Notes: a model not told the origin generated them from the sequence alone. A stretch of DNA of 61,473 bases from Halomonas sp. SpR1 (GCF_031010175.1 NZ_JAUAMB010000032.1:1-61473); one strand, 5' to 3'; shown: positions 17,965-27,530, counted from the first letter of the stretch. Translations and numbers: made by a program.

Positions 17965-18119
17965 GAAAAAATAAAGGCGCCTGTCAAGATGGATTTTCAC
18001 ATAGCCTTTCGCATAGCCAAGAGAGCGATAATTGAAAATTCATGGCTTCCTTTTTTAGCACGAAGACATAGACCTCCATCTCTTATAGATGGTTTTTTAA
18101 CACTATTTCTATGATTTGT

Positions 18120-18133
18120 ATTAATAGATTAAC
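18120..18133. promoter_or_regulatory. Palindromic operator candidate before the flavin hydroxylase
   Basis: ATTAATAGATTAAC, 150 bp upstream of the hydroxylase start, with a related half-matching AT-rich copy at 18141-18155. The 427-bp divergent region (17858-18284) is strongly AT-rich compared with the flanking genes, as expected of a two-way promoter. Confidence 0.5.
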
Positions 18134-18284
18134 AATATTTTTTAATTTATTAATGGTTGTCGACTAAGGTAGGTGGGTTATTTATGAAAAGTACAATGAA
18201 GGCTGTGTAAAACACATCCTCTCGGGGGCTTGCCTGATCCAGTATAGAAAAATGCCAAGCCATCACGTTTACGAGGTAGATATT

Positions 18285-20171
18285 ATGCAGTTCCACCACT
18301 ATGGCTATGTTTCCCACGACCCACGTATCAAACCTGCAGCGGGTAGCGGTGTAAGCCGTGCTGCATCGCTGCCTGAAGAAGTGGATGTGCTGATTGTAGG
18401 CACCGGGCCTGCTGGCATGATTATGGCGGCTCAACTGGCTCAATTCCCCGAGGTAACAACGCGCATTGTCGAAAGACGGGCGGGGCGACTTGAAATTGGG
18501 CATGCCGATGGCATTCAGGCGCGCAGCGTTGAAACCTTTCAAGCCTTTGGCTTTGCCGACCGCATCACTGCCGAAGCCTATCGCATCACCGAGATGGCGT
18601 TTTGGAAGCCGGATGTCAGTCAGCCGACGTGCATTACACGCACCGCGCGTACCCCTGACGATCCGGCGGGTATTAGCGAGTTTCCTCACCTGATCGTTAA
18701 TCAGGCAAGGGTGCTTGATTATCTCGCCGAAGCCGCCATGAACGGGCCTGCGCGCATTCGCCCTGATTATGGTTTTGCTTTTGATAGCCTGCATATCGCT
18801 GAAAATGACGAGTACCCGGTCACGGTGACGTTACGCCATACCGCGGGTGAGCAGGAGGGTCAGAGCCGAACGGTACGGGCTAAATACGTCGTCGGGTGTG
18901 ATGGGGCGCGCAGCGGTGTGCGCTCTGCCATCGGTTGCACCCTGGCGGGTGATCAGGCGAATCATGCCTGGGGCGTCATGGATGTGCTGGCGGTCACCGA
19001 CTTTCCCGATATCCGTACGAAATGTGCCATTCAGTCGCATTCGGGGGGCAGTATTCTCCTTATTCCCCGCGAAGGTGGTCACTTGTTCAGAATGTACGTG
19101 GATCTCGGTGAAGTGCCGGCGGATGGCAGCAATAAAGTGCGCGAAACGCCGATTGACACCATCATCGCCAAAGCCAATGAAATCATGCACCCCTACCACC
19201 TGGATGTGCGTCATGTGGCCTGGCACAGCGTCTACGAAGTGGGGCATCGCCTCAGTGACCGCTTCGATGACGTCGAGAATCCGGACGCCGGTCGCCTGCC
19301 CCGGGTTTTCATTACCGGTGATGCCTGCCACACCCACAGTGCTAAGGCCGGGCAGGGCATGAATGTTTCCATGCAGGATGGTTTCAATCTGGGTTGGAAG
19401 CTAGGCCATGTATTGACCGGCGTGAGCCCCGCCAGCTTGTTATCTACCTACTCCGCCGAGCGCCAGGTGGTGGCTAAAAACTTAATCGACTTTGATAAAC
19501 AGTGGTCGTCGATGATGGCTAAGCGCCCGGAGGAGTTTGAAGACCCGTCCGAGCTGGAAGATTTCTACATGCGAACCATTGAATTCCCCGCTGGCTTTAT
19601 GACGGAGTATCAGCCATCGATGATCACTGGGGAGACAACCTATCAAGCCCTTGCCGCTGGGTTTCCAGTCGGCAAACGTTTTAAGTCGGCGTCAGCGATC
19701 CGAGTGTGTGACGCTAACCCGCTGCAGCTGGGGCATCTGGCTGAAGCCGATGGGCGCTGGCGTCTGTATGTATTTGCCGACTTGGCAGCAGTCGATACGC
19801 CCTCAGCCATTGACGAATTCGCGGCGTGGTTGCAGGCGTCACCACAATCGCCGCTGCAGGTGGCGCCTCAGCCTGAGGGCGTAAGTAGCTGGTTTGATAT
19901 CAAGGTGATCTATCAGCAGCCGCACGAGGCGATTGATATCACTCGGGTGCCTGAAGCTTTCAAGCCGGAAGTCGGCCCCTTTGCCCTGGTCAATTTGGAA
20001 AACGTTTTCGGGTGTCTCCCGGACGACGATATTTTCAGTGCGCGTAGCATTGACCGTCATGGTGCCGTGGTGGTGGTTCGCCCTGATCAATATGTGGCCC
20101 ATGTTCTGCCGCTATCGGCCACCGAAGAGCTGGCCGCTTTCTTTAAACCCATCTTCACCGTTGGCACCTGA
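18285..20171 (+). CDS. FAD-dependent aromatic hydroxylase (phenol 2-monooxygenase / 3-hydroxybenzoate 4-hydroxylase family)
   Basis: A 628-residue class A flavin monooxygenase. It has GTGPAG near residue 38, the DG motif in VGCDGARSGVR, the GD motif in FITGDACHTHSAKAGQGMN, and a C-terminal thioredoxin-like dimerisation domain of phenol-hydroxylase type. Length and layout are close to 3-hydroxybenzoate 4-hydroxylase (MobA). Divergent from hpaF and sharing its promoter region, it is a candidate for the ring hydroxylation that makes homoprotocatechuate, a step usually done by HpaBC, which is absent from this window. ATG 18285 follows GAGG; an upstream in-frame start at 18252 lacks one. Substrate is inferred. 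Confidence 0.8.
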   Translation: MQFHHYGYVSHDPRIKPAAGSGVSRAASLPEEVDVLIVGTGPAGMIMAAQLAQFPEVTTRIVERRAGRLEIGHADGIQARSVETFQAFGFADRITAEAYRITEMAFWKPDVSQPTCITRTARTPDDPAGISEFPHLIVNQARVLDYLAEAAMNGPARIRPDYGFAFDSLHIAENDEYPVTVTLRHTAGEQEGQSRTVRAKYVVGCDGARSGVRSAIGCTLAGDQANHAWGVMDVLAVTDFPDIRTKCAIQSHSGGSILLIPREGGHLFRMYVDLGEVPADGSNKVRETPIDTIIAKANEIMHPYHLDVRHVAWHSVYEVGHRLSDRFDDVENPDAGRLPRVFITGDACHTHSAKAGQGMNVSMQDGFNLGWKLGHVLTGVSPASLLSTYSAERQVVAKNLIDFDKQWSSMMAKRPEEFEDPSELEDFYMRTIEFPAGFMTEYQPSMITGETTYQALAAGFPVGKRFKSASAIRVCDANPLQLGHLAEADGRWRLYVFADLAAVDTPSAIDEFAAWLQASPQSPLQVAPQPEGVSSWFDIKVIYQQPHEAIDITRVPEAFKPEVGPFALVNLENVFGCLPDDDIFSARSIDRHGAVVVVRPDQYVAHVLPLSATEELAAFFKPIFTVGT

Positions 20172-20198
20172 TAGTAGCCGCCAGAACGATCTCACCTG

Positions 20199-20223
20199 TG
20201 AGCCAGCGCTAAGCGCTGGCTCA
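20199..20223 (+). terminator. Hairpin terminator after the flavin hydroxylase
   Basis: TGAGCCAGCGCT and AGCGCTGGCTCA form a perfect 12-bp dyad around a single A (about 11 bp of stem with a small loop), 28 bp after the stop codon. The T-tract is short, so termination may be partial. Confidence 0.6.
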
Positions 20224-20270
20224 TTCACGTTTAAGGGCCATTAATAGACTATTTCAAAGATTTTGATTGC

Positions 20271-20296
20271 AATGTTGTTAAAATATTAACAACATT
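20271..20296. promoter_or_regulatory. Extended palindrome before the TRAP operon
   Basis: AATGTTGTTAA, four bases, TTAACAACATT: a perfect 11-bp dyad containing the repeated 14-mer (GTTAAAATATTAAC at 20277-20290). It lies about 130 bp upstream of dctP and is probably an operator. Confidence 0.6.
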
Positions 20297-20342
20297 TTAA
20301 TTGTCTACGACTAACGGATAGCTTCCCGCGCTCTTTGTTTTT

Positions 20343-20356
20343 GTTTATATATTAAC
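20343..20356. promoter_or_regulatory. Second palindromic site before the TRAP operon
   Basis: GTTTATATATTAAC, 66 bp after the first site and 69 bp before the dctP start, matches the shared 14-bp consensus. The pair may allow looping or graded repression. Confidence 0.5.
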
Positions 20357-20424
20357 AAAATGATGATTTAGCAGTGACCACCCCAATAAACCTCTGGTAT
20401 CTATAATAAGTAATGGAGAAAGTC

Positions 20425-21507
20425 ATGCCTCAATCCCCGTTCCTGCCCCGTCGCCTACGTCTCAGCCTTGGCGTAGCTGTGGTGGCTTCCATGGCCGCGT
20501 CGCTGCCCGCTCAAGCGGCAACAACCTTAAGAATCATGCATTTCTTGCCTGCTATGTCGAATGCCCAACAGCAGGTCATTGAGCCATGGTGCGAAGATCT
20601 TGAGGCCCAATCTGAGGGTGAGCTGCGCTGTCAGATATATCCCTCAATGCAGCTGGGGGGAACGCCCGCCCAGCTTGCCGATACCGTTCGCAACGGCGTG
20701 GTTGATATCGCATGGACGGCGCTTGGGTACTCCGCTGGTCGTTTCCCTCGCAGCGAGGCGATGGAGCTGCCTTTTGTACTGCCTTCTGGTGGCGTTGAAG
20801 CGAGCCGCATCGCCTGGCAGTTCTCCCAACAGCACGCTGCGGAAGACTTTAAAGATTATAAAGTCTTAGCGGTGCACAGCGATGGTGGCAGCGTGCTCCA
20901 TACGCGTGAAACCCCAATTCGTAACCTTGAGAGTATGAGTGGCCAACGGCTCAGATCGCCTACGCGTATGGCATCCAGGATTATCGATGAAATGGGGGCC
21001 TCAGCAGTCAGCATGCCGCCAGCACAGATCGCCGATACGTTGGCCAAAGGCGTTATTGATGGCGCTACGGCCGGATGGGAAGTGGTGCCACCGACCAAGC
21101 TAAATGAAGTGACCTTTTATCACACCGAAAATGCCGACGACCAGGCGACTGCCACCGTGACTGTGCTGGCGCTGTTGATGAATCAACGCAGCTATGACCG
21201 CTTGCCGGATGAGGCGCGGGAGGTGCTTGACTCGCTCAGCGGTGAGGTGCTCTCCGAGCGCTTCGGCAGCGCCTGGGATGCGGCCATCAGCGACGCTCGA
21301 AGCAGCATTGAAGCCGACCCGGCGCATACGATTATCACCCTGGACGATGCGGCTTGGCAGGAAATGAATTCGGCGACGCGAGGTATCGCTAGCGAATGGA
21401 TGGCCAACAGCGACGACGGTATTGATCGTCGCGCCTTGGCGGAGGCGCTTGCCGCAATGGTTGACGAACAGATCCCTGACCTACGTCTGAAAGCGTCAGA
21501 TCAGTAA
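20425..21507 (+). CDS. TRAP transporter solute-binding protein (DctP family)
   Basis: A 360-residue periplasmic protein with a Sec signal peptide (RRLRLSLGVAVVASMAASL, cleavage likely after AQA near residue 33). The DctP fold follows (TTLRIMHFLPAMSNAQQQVIEPW, IYPSMQLGGTPAQLADTVRNGVVDIAW, GQRLRSPTRMASRIIDEMGAS). The conserved Arg in LRSPTR would bind a carboxylate ligand. First gene of a dctPQM operon next to the hpa genes, so the ligand is probably a hydroxyphenylacetate or similar aromatic acid. Start 20425 follows GGAG by 7 bp; the ATG at 20413 is upstream of it. Confidence 0.88.
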   Translation: MPQSPFLPRRLRLSLGVAVVASMAASLPAQAATTLRIMHFLPAMSNAQQQVIEPWCEDLEAQSEGELRCQIYPSMQLGGTPAQLADTVRNGVVDIAWTALGYSAGRFPRSEAMELPFVLPSGGVEASRIAWQFSQQHAAEDFKDYKVLAVHSDGGSVLHTRETPIRNLESMSGQRLRSPTRMASRIIDEMGASAVSMPPAQIADTLAKGVIDGATAGWEVVPPTKLNEVTFYHTENADDQATATVTVLALLMNQRSYDRLPDEAREVLDSLSGEVLSERFGSAWDAAISDARSSIEADPAHTIITLDDAAWQEMNSATRGIASEWMANSDDGIDRRALAEALAAMVDEQIPDLRLKASDQ

Positions 21508-21524
21508 GGCGTTTGGAGAGGGTG

Positions 21525-22031
21525 ATGACAAGAATAGTACTGAGACGGTTAGCCATTGCGATGGCGATGGCAGGCGGTGTATTACTGCTGTCGGCCATCG
21601 GTATTTCTCTGCTGTCGATGTTAGGGCGGCGACTTTGGTCAGCCCCCATATCAGGGGATATTGAGTTGCTGCAAATGTTGATTGCCGTCGCAGTAGCCTG
21701 CTTTCTTCCGCTGTGTGAGATTAACGACCGTCATATCCGCGTGGATATCGTCGGGACGTTCTTGCCAGCGCTATTCAACCGCGCTCTGTTGGCGATTGCC
21801 CATTTAGTGCTCGCCCTGGTGAGCGGGCTATTGGTTTGGCGGACGGCTTTGCTAGCGCTCGACAGCCTGACCTATAACGCCCAAAGCGTTCAGCTTGGTA
21901 TCCCTCAGTGGATTCCTCAGGCAGCCATGCTTCCCGGCATCGCCATGCTGGGCTTGTGTGCGCTTTATCAGAGTATCCGCTGCGTTGCTGACGATGCGGA
22001 AGCGACAGCGTCAGAGGGGGACAGACTATGA
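21525..22031 (+). CDS. TRAP transporter small permease (DctQ family)
   Basis: A 168-residue membrane protein with four hydrophobic helices and the DctQ pattern (SMLGRRLWSAPISGDIELLQMLI, CFLPLCEINDRHIRVDI). ATG 21525 follows GGAGAGG. It is coupled to the large subunit by an ATGA overlap at 22028-22031 and assembles with DctM in the inner membrane. Confidence 0.85.
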   Translation: MTRIVLRRLAIAMAMAGGVLLLSAIGISLLSMLGRRLWSAPISGDIELLQMLIAVAVACFLPLCEINDRHIRVDIVGTFLPALFNRALLAIAHLVLALVSGLLVWRTALLALDSLTYNAQSVQLGIPQWIPQAAMLPGIAMLGLCALYQSIRCVADDAEATASEGDRL

Positions 22032-23347
22032 TGGGCGGCCTTGAAATAGGGGCTATCTCGCTGGGCATCTTGTTGGTGATGCTGGGGGTGCGATGGCACG
22101 TTGGGGTCGCCATGCTGGTGGCCGGTGCGATCTGTTACTGGTTAGTGAATGGTGGTGATACTCGGTCGCTGCTCTTTACGCTTAACAATTTGGTCTACGC
22201 CCGTTTCTCCAGCTATGACCTGGCGGTCATTCCGATTTTCATCTTGATGGGCCAGTTTGCCATTCACGGGGGGTTATCCGCTGCCTTATTCCGGGCCTGT
22301 GCTAGTTGGATAGGCCACTGGCGAGGCGGGTTGGCGATGTCGGCGGCCGGTGCTTGTGCAGGCTTCGGCGCCATTTGCGGCTCCTCTTTGGCGACCGCCA
22401 CTACCATGAGCCAAGTGGCCCTTCCGGAGTTGGAGCGCTATCACTATGGACAGCGCCTCGCGACGGGTACCGTGGCAGCAGCCGGCACCCTGGGCATCCT
22501 GATTCCCCCTTCTGTGCCGTTAATCGTTTATGCGGTGCTGACCCAGGAGTCGATTGCGGCGCTCTTTATGGCGGCGATTGTGCCTGGCTTATTAGCGGTG
22601 GCAGGTTATCTGCTGGTTATTCGCATCATGGCCATCAGAACGATGCGCGGTGTTGCCAGAGCCCCTCGTCACTCCTGGGCCGAGCGGTTAATCAGTTTGC
22701 GCGACATTGCGCCGATACTGGTTATCTTTGTCGTTGTCATCTTTGGGCTGTATGGGGGCTGGGCAAACTTGACCGAAGCCGCTTCCATTGGGGCGGCGGC
22801 CTGCGGTGTTTATGCCGTATGGCGTGGGGGCATGCGCTGGCAAGGGGTTTATAAAAGCCTGGTGGGAACTGCCGAAGCGACCGCCATGATTTACCTGGTG
22901 GTGATTGGCGCTGATCTGTTAAACAGCGGCCTGGCTCTGGGGCAGTTACCCAGTACGCTGGCCGAGTGGATACTAAGCAGTGGCCTGGCACCGCTGGCGG
23001 TACTAATGCTCATCCTGCTCATTTACTTACTGCTGGGCTGTGTGATGGATTCGCTGTCGATGATTATGTTAACCATCCCCATCTTTTACCCCATTGTCAT
23101 GGGGCTGGAGCTGTTCGGTCTGGATGCCAGTGCAAAGTCGATCTGGTTCGGTATCGTCGCGTTGATGGTGGTCGAGATCGGCCTGATAACACCGCCGATG
23201 GGCATGAATTTATTTATCGTGCAGAAATATAGCAGAGGCGCGTCCTTGGCTACTGTCAACCGAGGTATCTTGCCGTTTATTGGGGCGGATGTGGTGCGTA
23301 TTGCCATTGTTGTATTTGTCCCCGCGTTATCCCTGGTGTGGCTATGA
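22028..23347 (+). CDS. TRAP transporter large permease (DctM family)
   Basis: A 439-residue protein with about 12 hydrophobic helices and DctM signatures (GACAGFGAICGSSLATATTM, GTLGILIPPSVPLIVYAVLT, ITPPMGMNLFIV). It forms the Na+-coupled transport channel with DctQ. The start overlaps the dctQ stop by four bases. A strong terminator follows at 23398. Confidence 0.92.
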   Translation: MMGGLEIGAISLGILLVMLGVRWHVGVAMLVAGAICYWLVNGGDTRSLLFTLNNLVYARFSSYDLAVIPIFILMGQFAIHGGLSAALFRACASWIGHWRGGLAMSAAGACAGFGAICGSSLATATTMSQVALPELERYHYGQRLATGTVAAAGTLGILIPPSVPLIVYAVLTQESIAALFMAAIVPGLLAVAGYLLVIRIMAIRTMRGVARAPRHSWAERLISLRDIAPILVIFVVVIFGLYGGWANLTEAASIGAAACGVYAVWRGGMRWQGVYKSLVGTAEATAMIYLVVIGADLLNSGLALGQLPSTLAEWILSSGLAPLAVLMLILLIYLLLGCVMDSLSMIMLTIPIFYPIVMGLELFGLDASAKSIWFGIVALMVVEIGLITPPMGMNLFIVQKYSRGASLATVNRGILPFIGADVVRIAIVVFVPALSLVWL

Positions 23348-23397
23348 CGTGGCTATAAAAACCACACTGCTTTAGCGTGCTTCCCTCCAACCTTTAT

Positions 23398-23421
23398 ACC
23401 GGCCTCAGCGCCGGTCTTTTT
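23398..23421 (+). terminator. Rho-independent terminator of the TRAP operon
   Basis: ACCGGC and GCCGGT pair around a six-base loop, followed by CTTTTTATT, 50 bp past the dctM stop. This is a classic intrinsic terminator. Confidence 0.85.
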
Positions 23422-23582
23422 ATTCCCCATGGTCGCCAGTACAGGACGCAGGCAAGGAGAGGCAGTTTTTCGTCAAACAACGACAAGAGATGCGCTGCGT
23501 GACTGAATAATCTGAGACAGGTTAATCAATACGCAGTGCCTAATACCCAAGCAAGTCGTGCAAAATAACAAGGGATCTCTCC

Positions 23583-24920
23583 ATGATGAAGCTACGCTAT
23601 TCCGCCTTGCTGCCTGTGACCGCTATTGCCACTGGCGCGCTAACCGCTTCGTTAAACAGCGCCCGTGCCGCTGAGCTGGTCGATAACGAGGCTACCCACA
23701 TAGAGGCCAACGTTGAGGTGGTGGTGGGCGCATTCCATAGTCAACAGGGCTATGCGCAGTCCGAAACGAGTAAGGCTGGTGGGCGAGACTGGCAGGAGGG
23801 GTACGCCAAATACGGCCTGGACGCCACCCATTCGCTTCAGCGCAGCTCGCTTTATGCCAATGTGGCCTGGGTGTCCAGCGCGACACTTGGCCAAGGAGAC
23901 GCGGCTGGCTTTACGACCGGGGACGAGCGCAAAACGCGGCTTGAAAATCTTTATGCCGGCTGGAAATCAGGCGATACCGTGGCCGCTTTTGGTGAAGACG
24001 GCATTGATTTCTCGCTGGGCCGGCAGCGTATCCAGCTCGGTGATGGTTTTTTGGTTTCTGGGGATGCCCTCAGCTTTGGTGAGGGCGTGCTGGGTGGCGA
24101 GCTTAACCGGGGAGGTGCCTACTACTTAGCTGGGCGACAAGCGTTTGCAAAAACCGCTGTTCTACGCTTGGGGGGAGAGCAAGGCTGGCGCGGGGATGTT
24201 ATGTGGCTAGAGTCAGACAATCCAGCTCAGGCCAAACCGGCGCTGGGGATTGCGAATTTTGAGCGTGTGACCGACAACGGCACGCTTGGCGTTACCTACC
24301 TTGATGTACTGAGTACGGACGACGACTATGCTTTTCTCTACCCTGACCGCGAAAACGTTAAGGTCTATAGCGTGCGGGGGCAAGGCAATGCCGGTGTCGA
24401 AAACCTGTTTCTTTCCGGTGAGTACGCACTACAGCAAAATGGTAGTTCAGAGGACGAAAATGCCTGGTACCTGGAAGCAGGCTGGACATTCTCAGACGCG
24501 CCATGGACGCCTAGCGTTAGCTATCGGTTCAGCCGCTTCTCCGATCAGTACGACCCGTTATTCTATGGTAACGGCCGGGCATTGGGCACCTGGTTTCAGG
24601 GCGAGGTGGCGGCCAACTATGCCGGCCCCTTCAATTCGAACTCCCGCGTCCAGCAGCTTAACGTGACGCTTACACCATCGGACAGCTTGAGTCTGGGCGC
24701 TATGCTTTACGACTTCCATACCCTGTCTAGCGAAGCAGGCCCCAACGTAGATGGGCAGGAGGTCAATCTTTACGCTTTTTGGGCGCCCAGTGAACGCTGG
24801 TGGGTGATGCCTTTGATCGGGCGTTATGACCCGGATACTTCTGCTGTAGGCGGTGGCAGCCAGATCGGCAGCGACAGCGCTAACCTGTATACCCAATTAC
24901 TGCTGGGATTTAATTTCTGA
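23583..24920 (+). CDS. Outer-membrane channel of the alginate-export/porin type
   Basis: A 445-residue protein with a signal peptide (about residues 1-28, ending NSARAA), many alternating beta-strand segments (e.g. FSLGRQRIQLGDGFLVSGDAL) and a terminal phenylalanine (LLLGFNF) expected of outer-membrane barrels. It resembles AlgE-like alginate export family proteins, many of which are general or aromatic-acid channels. It lies 100 bp before feaB and after the TRAP terminator, so it may pass aromatic substrates across the outer membrane. Start could be 23583 or the next codon. Confidence 0.75.
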   Translation: MMKLRYSALLPVTAIATGALTASLNSARAAELVDNEATHIEANVEVVVGAFHSQQGYAQSETSKAGGRDWQEGYAKYGLDATHSLQRSSLYANVAWVSSATLGQGDAAGFTTGDERKTRLENLYAGWKSGDTVAAFGEDGIDFSLGRQRIQLGDGFLVSGDALSFGEGVLGGELNRGGAYYLAGRQAFAKTAVLRLGGEQGWRGDVMWLESDNPAQAKPALGIANFERVTDNGTLGVTYLDVLSTDDDYAFLYPDRENVKVYSVRGQGNAGVENLFLSGEYALQQNGSSEDENAWYLEAGWTFSDAPWTPSVSYRFSRFSDQYDPLFYGNGRALGTWFQGEVAANYAGPFNSNSRVQQLNVTLTPSDSLSLGAMLYDFHTLSSEAGPNVDGQEVNLYAFWAPSERWWVMPLIGRYDPDTSAVGGGSQIGSDSANLYTQLLLGFNF

Positions 24921-25020
24921 GGTAACAAACGCAAGGAGAGCTTGGGTGGCGGAGCCAACGAGAAGGCTACCTGCCATCCATTGGTCGAGCGTTTTGAACA
25001 CTGATCAAGAGGATGTTGAG

Positions 25021-26511
25021 ATGACTAATAAGTTAATCGTAGCGTTACCTGAGGTAGAGGCTTTTTTACAGCGTGCCCGTGGGTCTTTTATTGATGGAGG
25101 GTTTCGTGAGCAGGGAACTCCTATCGCCATTATTAACCCGGCGGATGGTAGTCAATTAAGCTCGGTGGCCCCGGGCAATGTGGCGCTTGCAGACGAAGCG
25201 GTCGCTATCACCAAGGGCAGCTTTGATGATCGGCGCTGGCGAGGTATGAGCCCGGCGCAACGGGAGCGCATTTTGCTCAAATTTGCTGACCTCGTTGAAC
25301 AGCACAGCGAAGAACTTGCCCAGATTGAAACGCTCAACCAAGGGAAGTCGATCAATATCTCCAGGGCCGTCGATGCCGGCTTTTCAGTTGATTTTATCCG
25401 CTACATGGCGGGCTGGACCACGAAACTGGAAGGCAAGACCGGCGACGTGTCGATTGGCATGCCTGAAGGCGCTAACTTTAACGCCTATACCCTCCGTCAG
25501 CCTGTTGGTGTCGTCGCTGCGATCGTGCCGTGGAATTTCCCCATGATGATAGCGCTGTGGAAAGCGATCCCAGCGCTGGCCGCCGGATGCTCTGTGGTTG
25601 TAAAACCTGCTTCTGAGACTCCGCTTTCCGTACTTCGGCTGGCTGAACTTGCCGTTGAAGCGGGTGTGCCTAAGGGCGTATTCAATGTGATCCTGGGGTC
25701 AGGCTCGGTGGTGGGGCAGCATTTAGCGGGCCATGCTGATGTGGACAAAGTCACTTTCACCGGCAGTACTGAGGTGGGTAAAGTGATTGGTCATGCCGCG
25801 GTTGATCATATGGCCTCATTCTCGCTGGAGCTGGGTGGCAAAAACCCCATGCTGGTGTTGGCAGATGCGGATATCGAGAAAGCGGTCAACGGTGCGCTCA
25901 TGGGCGGATTGCTTAATCAAGGTCAGGTGTGTGCCGCCGCGTCGCGCTTTTACGTGCACCGTAGCCTGCACGATGAATTCTGTAGTCGGTTGCGCAGCGT
26001 GGTTGACCAGATGTCTGTAGGCCCAGGTATGGATCCTCAGGCGCAGGTCAATCCGGTGGTTTCGCAACGCCATCAGCGCAGTATCCTGCAGCATCTTGAG
26101 CGCGCCAAAGCTCAGGGCGCCAACGTACATTATGGCGTCCAGGTGCCCGAAGAGGGCTTCTATGTTTCGCCGGTCATCATCAGTGACGCCAAGCAAACGT
26201 TCGATATTGTGCGTGAGGAGGCGTTTGGGCCGATCCTGACAGTGATTCCGTTTGATGATGTGAATGAAGCGCTGGCTATGGTTAACGACAGCGAGCTGGG
26301 GCTAGCCGCCAGTCTATGGACAGAGAGTTTGTCCGAAGCGATGCGCTTAACGCCAGAGATAGAAGCGGGCACCGTGTGGGTGAACACCCATGTGACCCTG
26401 GATCCCAGCCTGCCATTCGGTGGCTTTAAACAGTCAGGCATTGGTAAAGAGTTTGGGCAGGAAGCTATCTACTCCTACACCAAGCTTAAGTCCATTTGTA
26501 TCGCTTACTAA
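25021..26511 (+). CDS. feaB: Phenylacetaldehyde / 4-hydroxyphenylacetaldehyde dehydrogenase
   Basis: A 496-residue aldehyde dehydrogenase strongly resembling FeaB: LPEVEAFLQRARGSFIDGG at the start, RILLKFADLVEQHSEELAQ, IVPWNFPMMIALWKAIPALAAGC, LELGGKNPML with the base Glu, and LNQGQVCAAASRFYV with the catalytic Cys. It oxidises arylacetaldehydes from phenylethylamine or tyramine to arylacetates, which feed the hpa genes. ATG 25021 gives the FeaB N-terminus; an earlier in-frame start would run through the porin stop. It is convergent with a FeaR gene, as expected of the regulator-target pair, sharing the terminator at 26520. Confidence 0.92.
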   Translation: MTNKLIVALPEVEAFLQRARGSFIDGGFREQGTPIAIINPADGSQLSSVAPGNVALADEAVAITKGSFDDRRWRGMSPAQRERILLKFADLVEQHSEELAQIETLNQGKSINISRAVDAGFSVDFIRYMAGWTTKLEGKTGDVSIGMPEGANFNAYTLRQPVGVVAAIVPWNFPMMIALWKAIPALAAGCSVVVKPASETPLSVLRLAELAVEAGVPKGVFNVILGSGSVVGQHLAGHADVDKVTFTGSTEVGKVIGHAAVDHMASFSLELGGKNPMLVLADADIEKAVNGALMGGLLNQGQVCAAASRFYVHRSLHDEFCSRLRSVVDQMSVGPGMDPQAQVNPVVSQRHQRSILQHLERAKAQGANVHYGVQVPEEGFYVSPVIISDAKQTFDIVREEAFGPILTVIPFDDVNEALAMVNDSELGLAASLWTESLSEAMRLTPEIEAGTVWVNTHVTLDPSLPFGGFKQSGIGKEFGQEAIYSYTKLKSICIAY

Positions 26512-26519
26512 AACGACAA

Positions 26520-26549
26520 CAGCGCCTGCTCATACCGCAGCAGGCGCTG
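26520..26549. terminator. Bidirectional hairpin between feaB and feaR
   Basis: CAGCGCCTGCT and AGCAGGCGCTG form a perfect 11-bp stem with an eight-base loop between the convergent feaB and feaR genes. Confidence 0.75.
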
Positions 26550-26558
26550 CTTATCGGC

Positions 26559-27506
26559 TCAGCCGACGTTGTCTAAACTCATTCGCCGGTATTCCCGGGG
26601 CGAGCTGTTGAAGCGACGTTTGAATGAACGGCTGAAATGGGCAGAGTCAGTGAATCCCCATTTATAAGCAATCTGGGTGATCGACTGTTGGCATTTCTGC
26701 TGGCTGGCAAGCTCCTCCGCGCAGCGTTCCAGGCGTTGATACTGTACGTAACGACAGACGGATTCGTCGTGCTGTTCGAAAAGTCGGTAGAGCTGGCGGG
26801 TTGAGATATGGAACTGCTCAGCCATCAGGGCTGGACCCAATTCATCTTCATGCAAGTGATGGTCAATGAACCGCAAAATGCACTCATAAAGCGTATCGCC
26901 CGCCTGTTCCAAAAGCATCGCTGAGGGTTGCTGGTTTTGGTAGATCGCGGGTAGCAGGGCGATTAATGAGTTGGTGACGCTATGGCTGATTGATTCGGTT
27001 TCAGTGGCGGTAATTTGCCCTGTGACCATGCGGCTAACGATCAGCTTCAATATCTGGCCACTAGCGCAGTTAGCCGAAATTTTCATAAAGGGGATGGGCT
27101 GCTCTCCAAAATGCCGTGTCAACTCTTCACGGGGCAAGTGGAAAGAGTCGTGCTCAATCAGGCCATGGGGCAGTATTTCGCACGCTTTCGCAGAATCCAG
27201 CAGCGCCATTTCGCCTGGGCGCATTTTGAGTTGCTGGTTATTTTGCACCAGGGTGGCCTGCCCCTGTTTCTGCACAACCAGGAAGCAGTGTTCCGTTTCA
27301 TCGCTTGTTGAAGGAGGCTGACGATGGAAGATGCGCTCGACGTTAGTGGTGATGCCTGCAATTTCGATGCCCGCCTGGTGGCGTTTAGAAACACTGCCTT
27401 GAAAGCGTTGCCGCCATTCCGGTTTGGAGTCAAAGCTGCCACATACGTCACGCAATGCGGCTAACCAAGCATCAAAAGAGCGTGTTGTTGTGTTCGCTGT
27501 TTGCAT
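26559..27506 (-). CDS. feaR: FeaR-type AraC-family activator (copy 1)
   Basis: A 315-residue AraC/XylS protein. The sensor domain (SFDAWLAALRDVCGSFDSKPEW, LVVQKQGQATLVQNNQQLKMRPGEMALLDSA) follows FeaR, and the C-terminus has HISTRQLYRLFEQHDESVCRYVQ and QIAYKWGFTDSAHFSRSFKRRF. FeaR activates feaB and amine oxidase genes in response to aromatic amines. A close paralogue lies at 41680-42624, beside the P450 cluster. The palindrome at 27531 lies 25 bp upstream of its start codon. Confidence 0.85.
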   Translation of the reverse strand: MQTANTTTRSFDAWLAALRDVCGSFDSKPEWRQRFQGSVSKRHQAGIEIAGITTNVERIFHRQPPSTSDETEHCFLVVQKQGQATLVQNNQQLKMRPGEMALLDSAKACEILPHGLIEHDSFHLPREELTRHFGEQPIPFMKISANCASGQILKLIVSRMVTGQITATETESISHSVTNSLIALLPAIYQNQQPSAMLLEQAGDTLYECILRFIDHHLHEDELGPALMAEQFHISTRQLYRLFEQHDESVCRYVQYQRLERCAEELASQQKCQQSITQIAYKWGFTDSAHFSRSFKRRFNSSPREYRRMSLDNVG

Positions 27507-27530
27507 GAGGTTTTCCTCATTTTTAATTTT

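Noticed and set aside
20271..20356. Possibility that the AT-rich palindromes are intrinsic terminators
   Set aside because: The stems are AT-only, lack T-tracts in the right place and sit next to start codons; operator sites explain them better.
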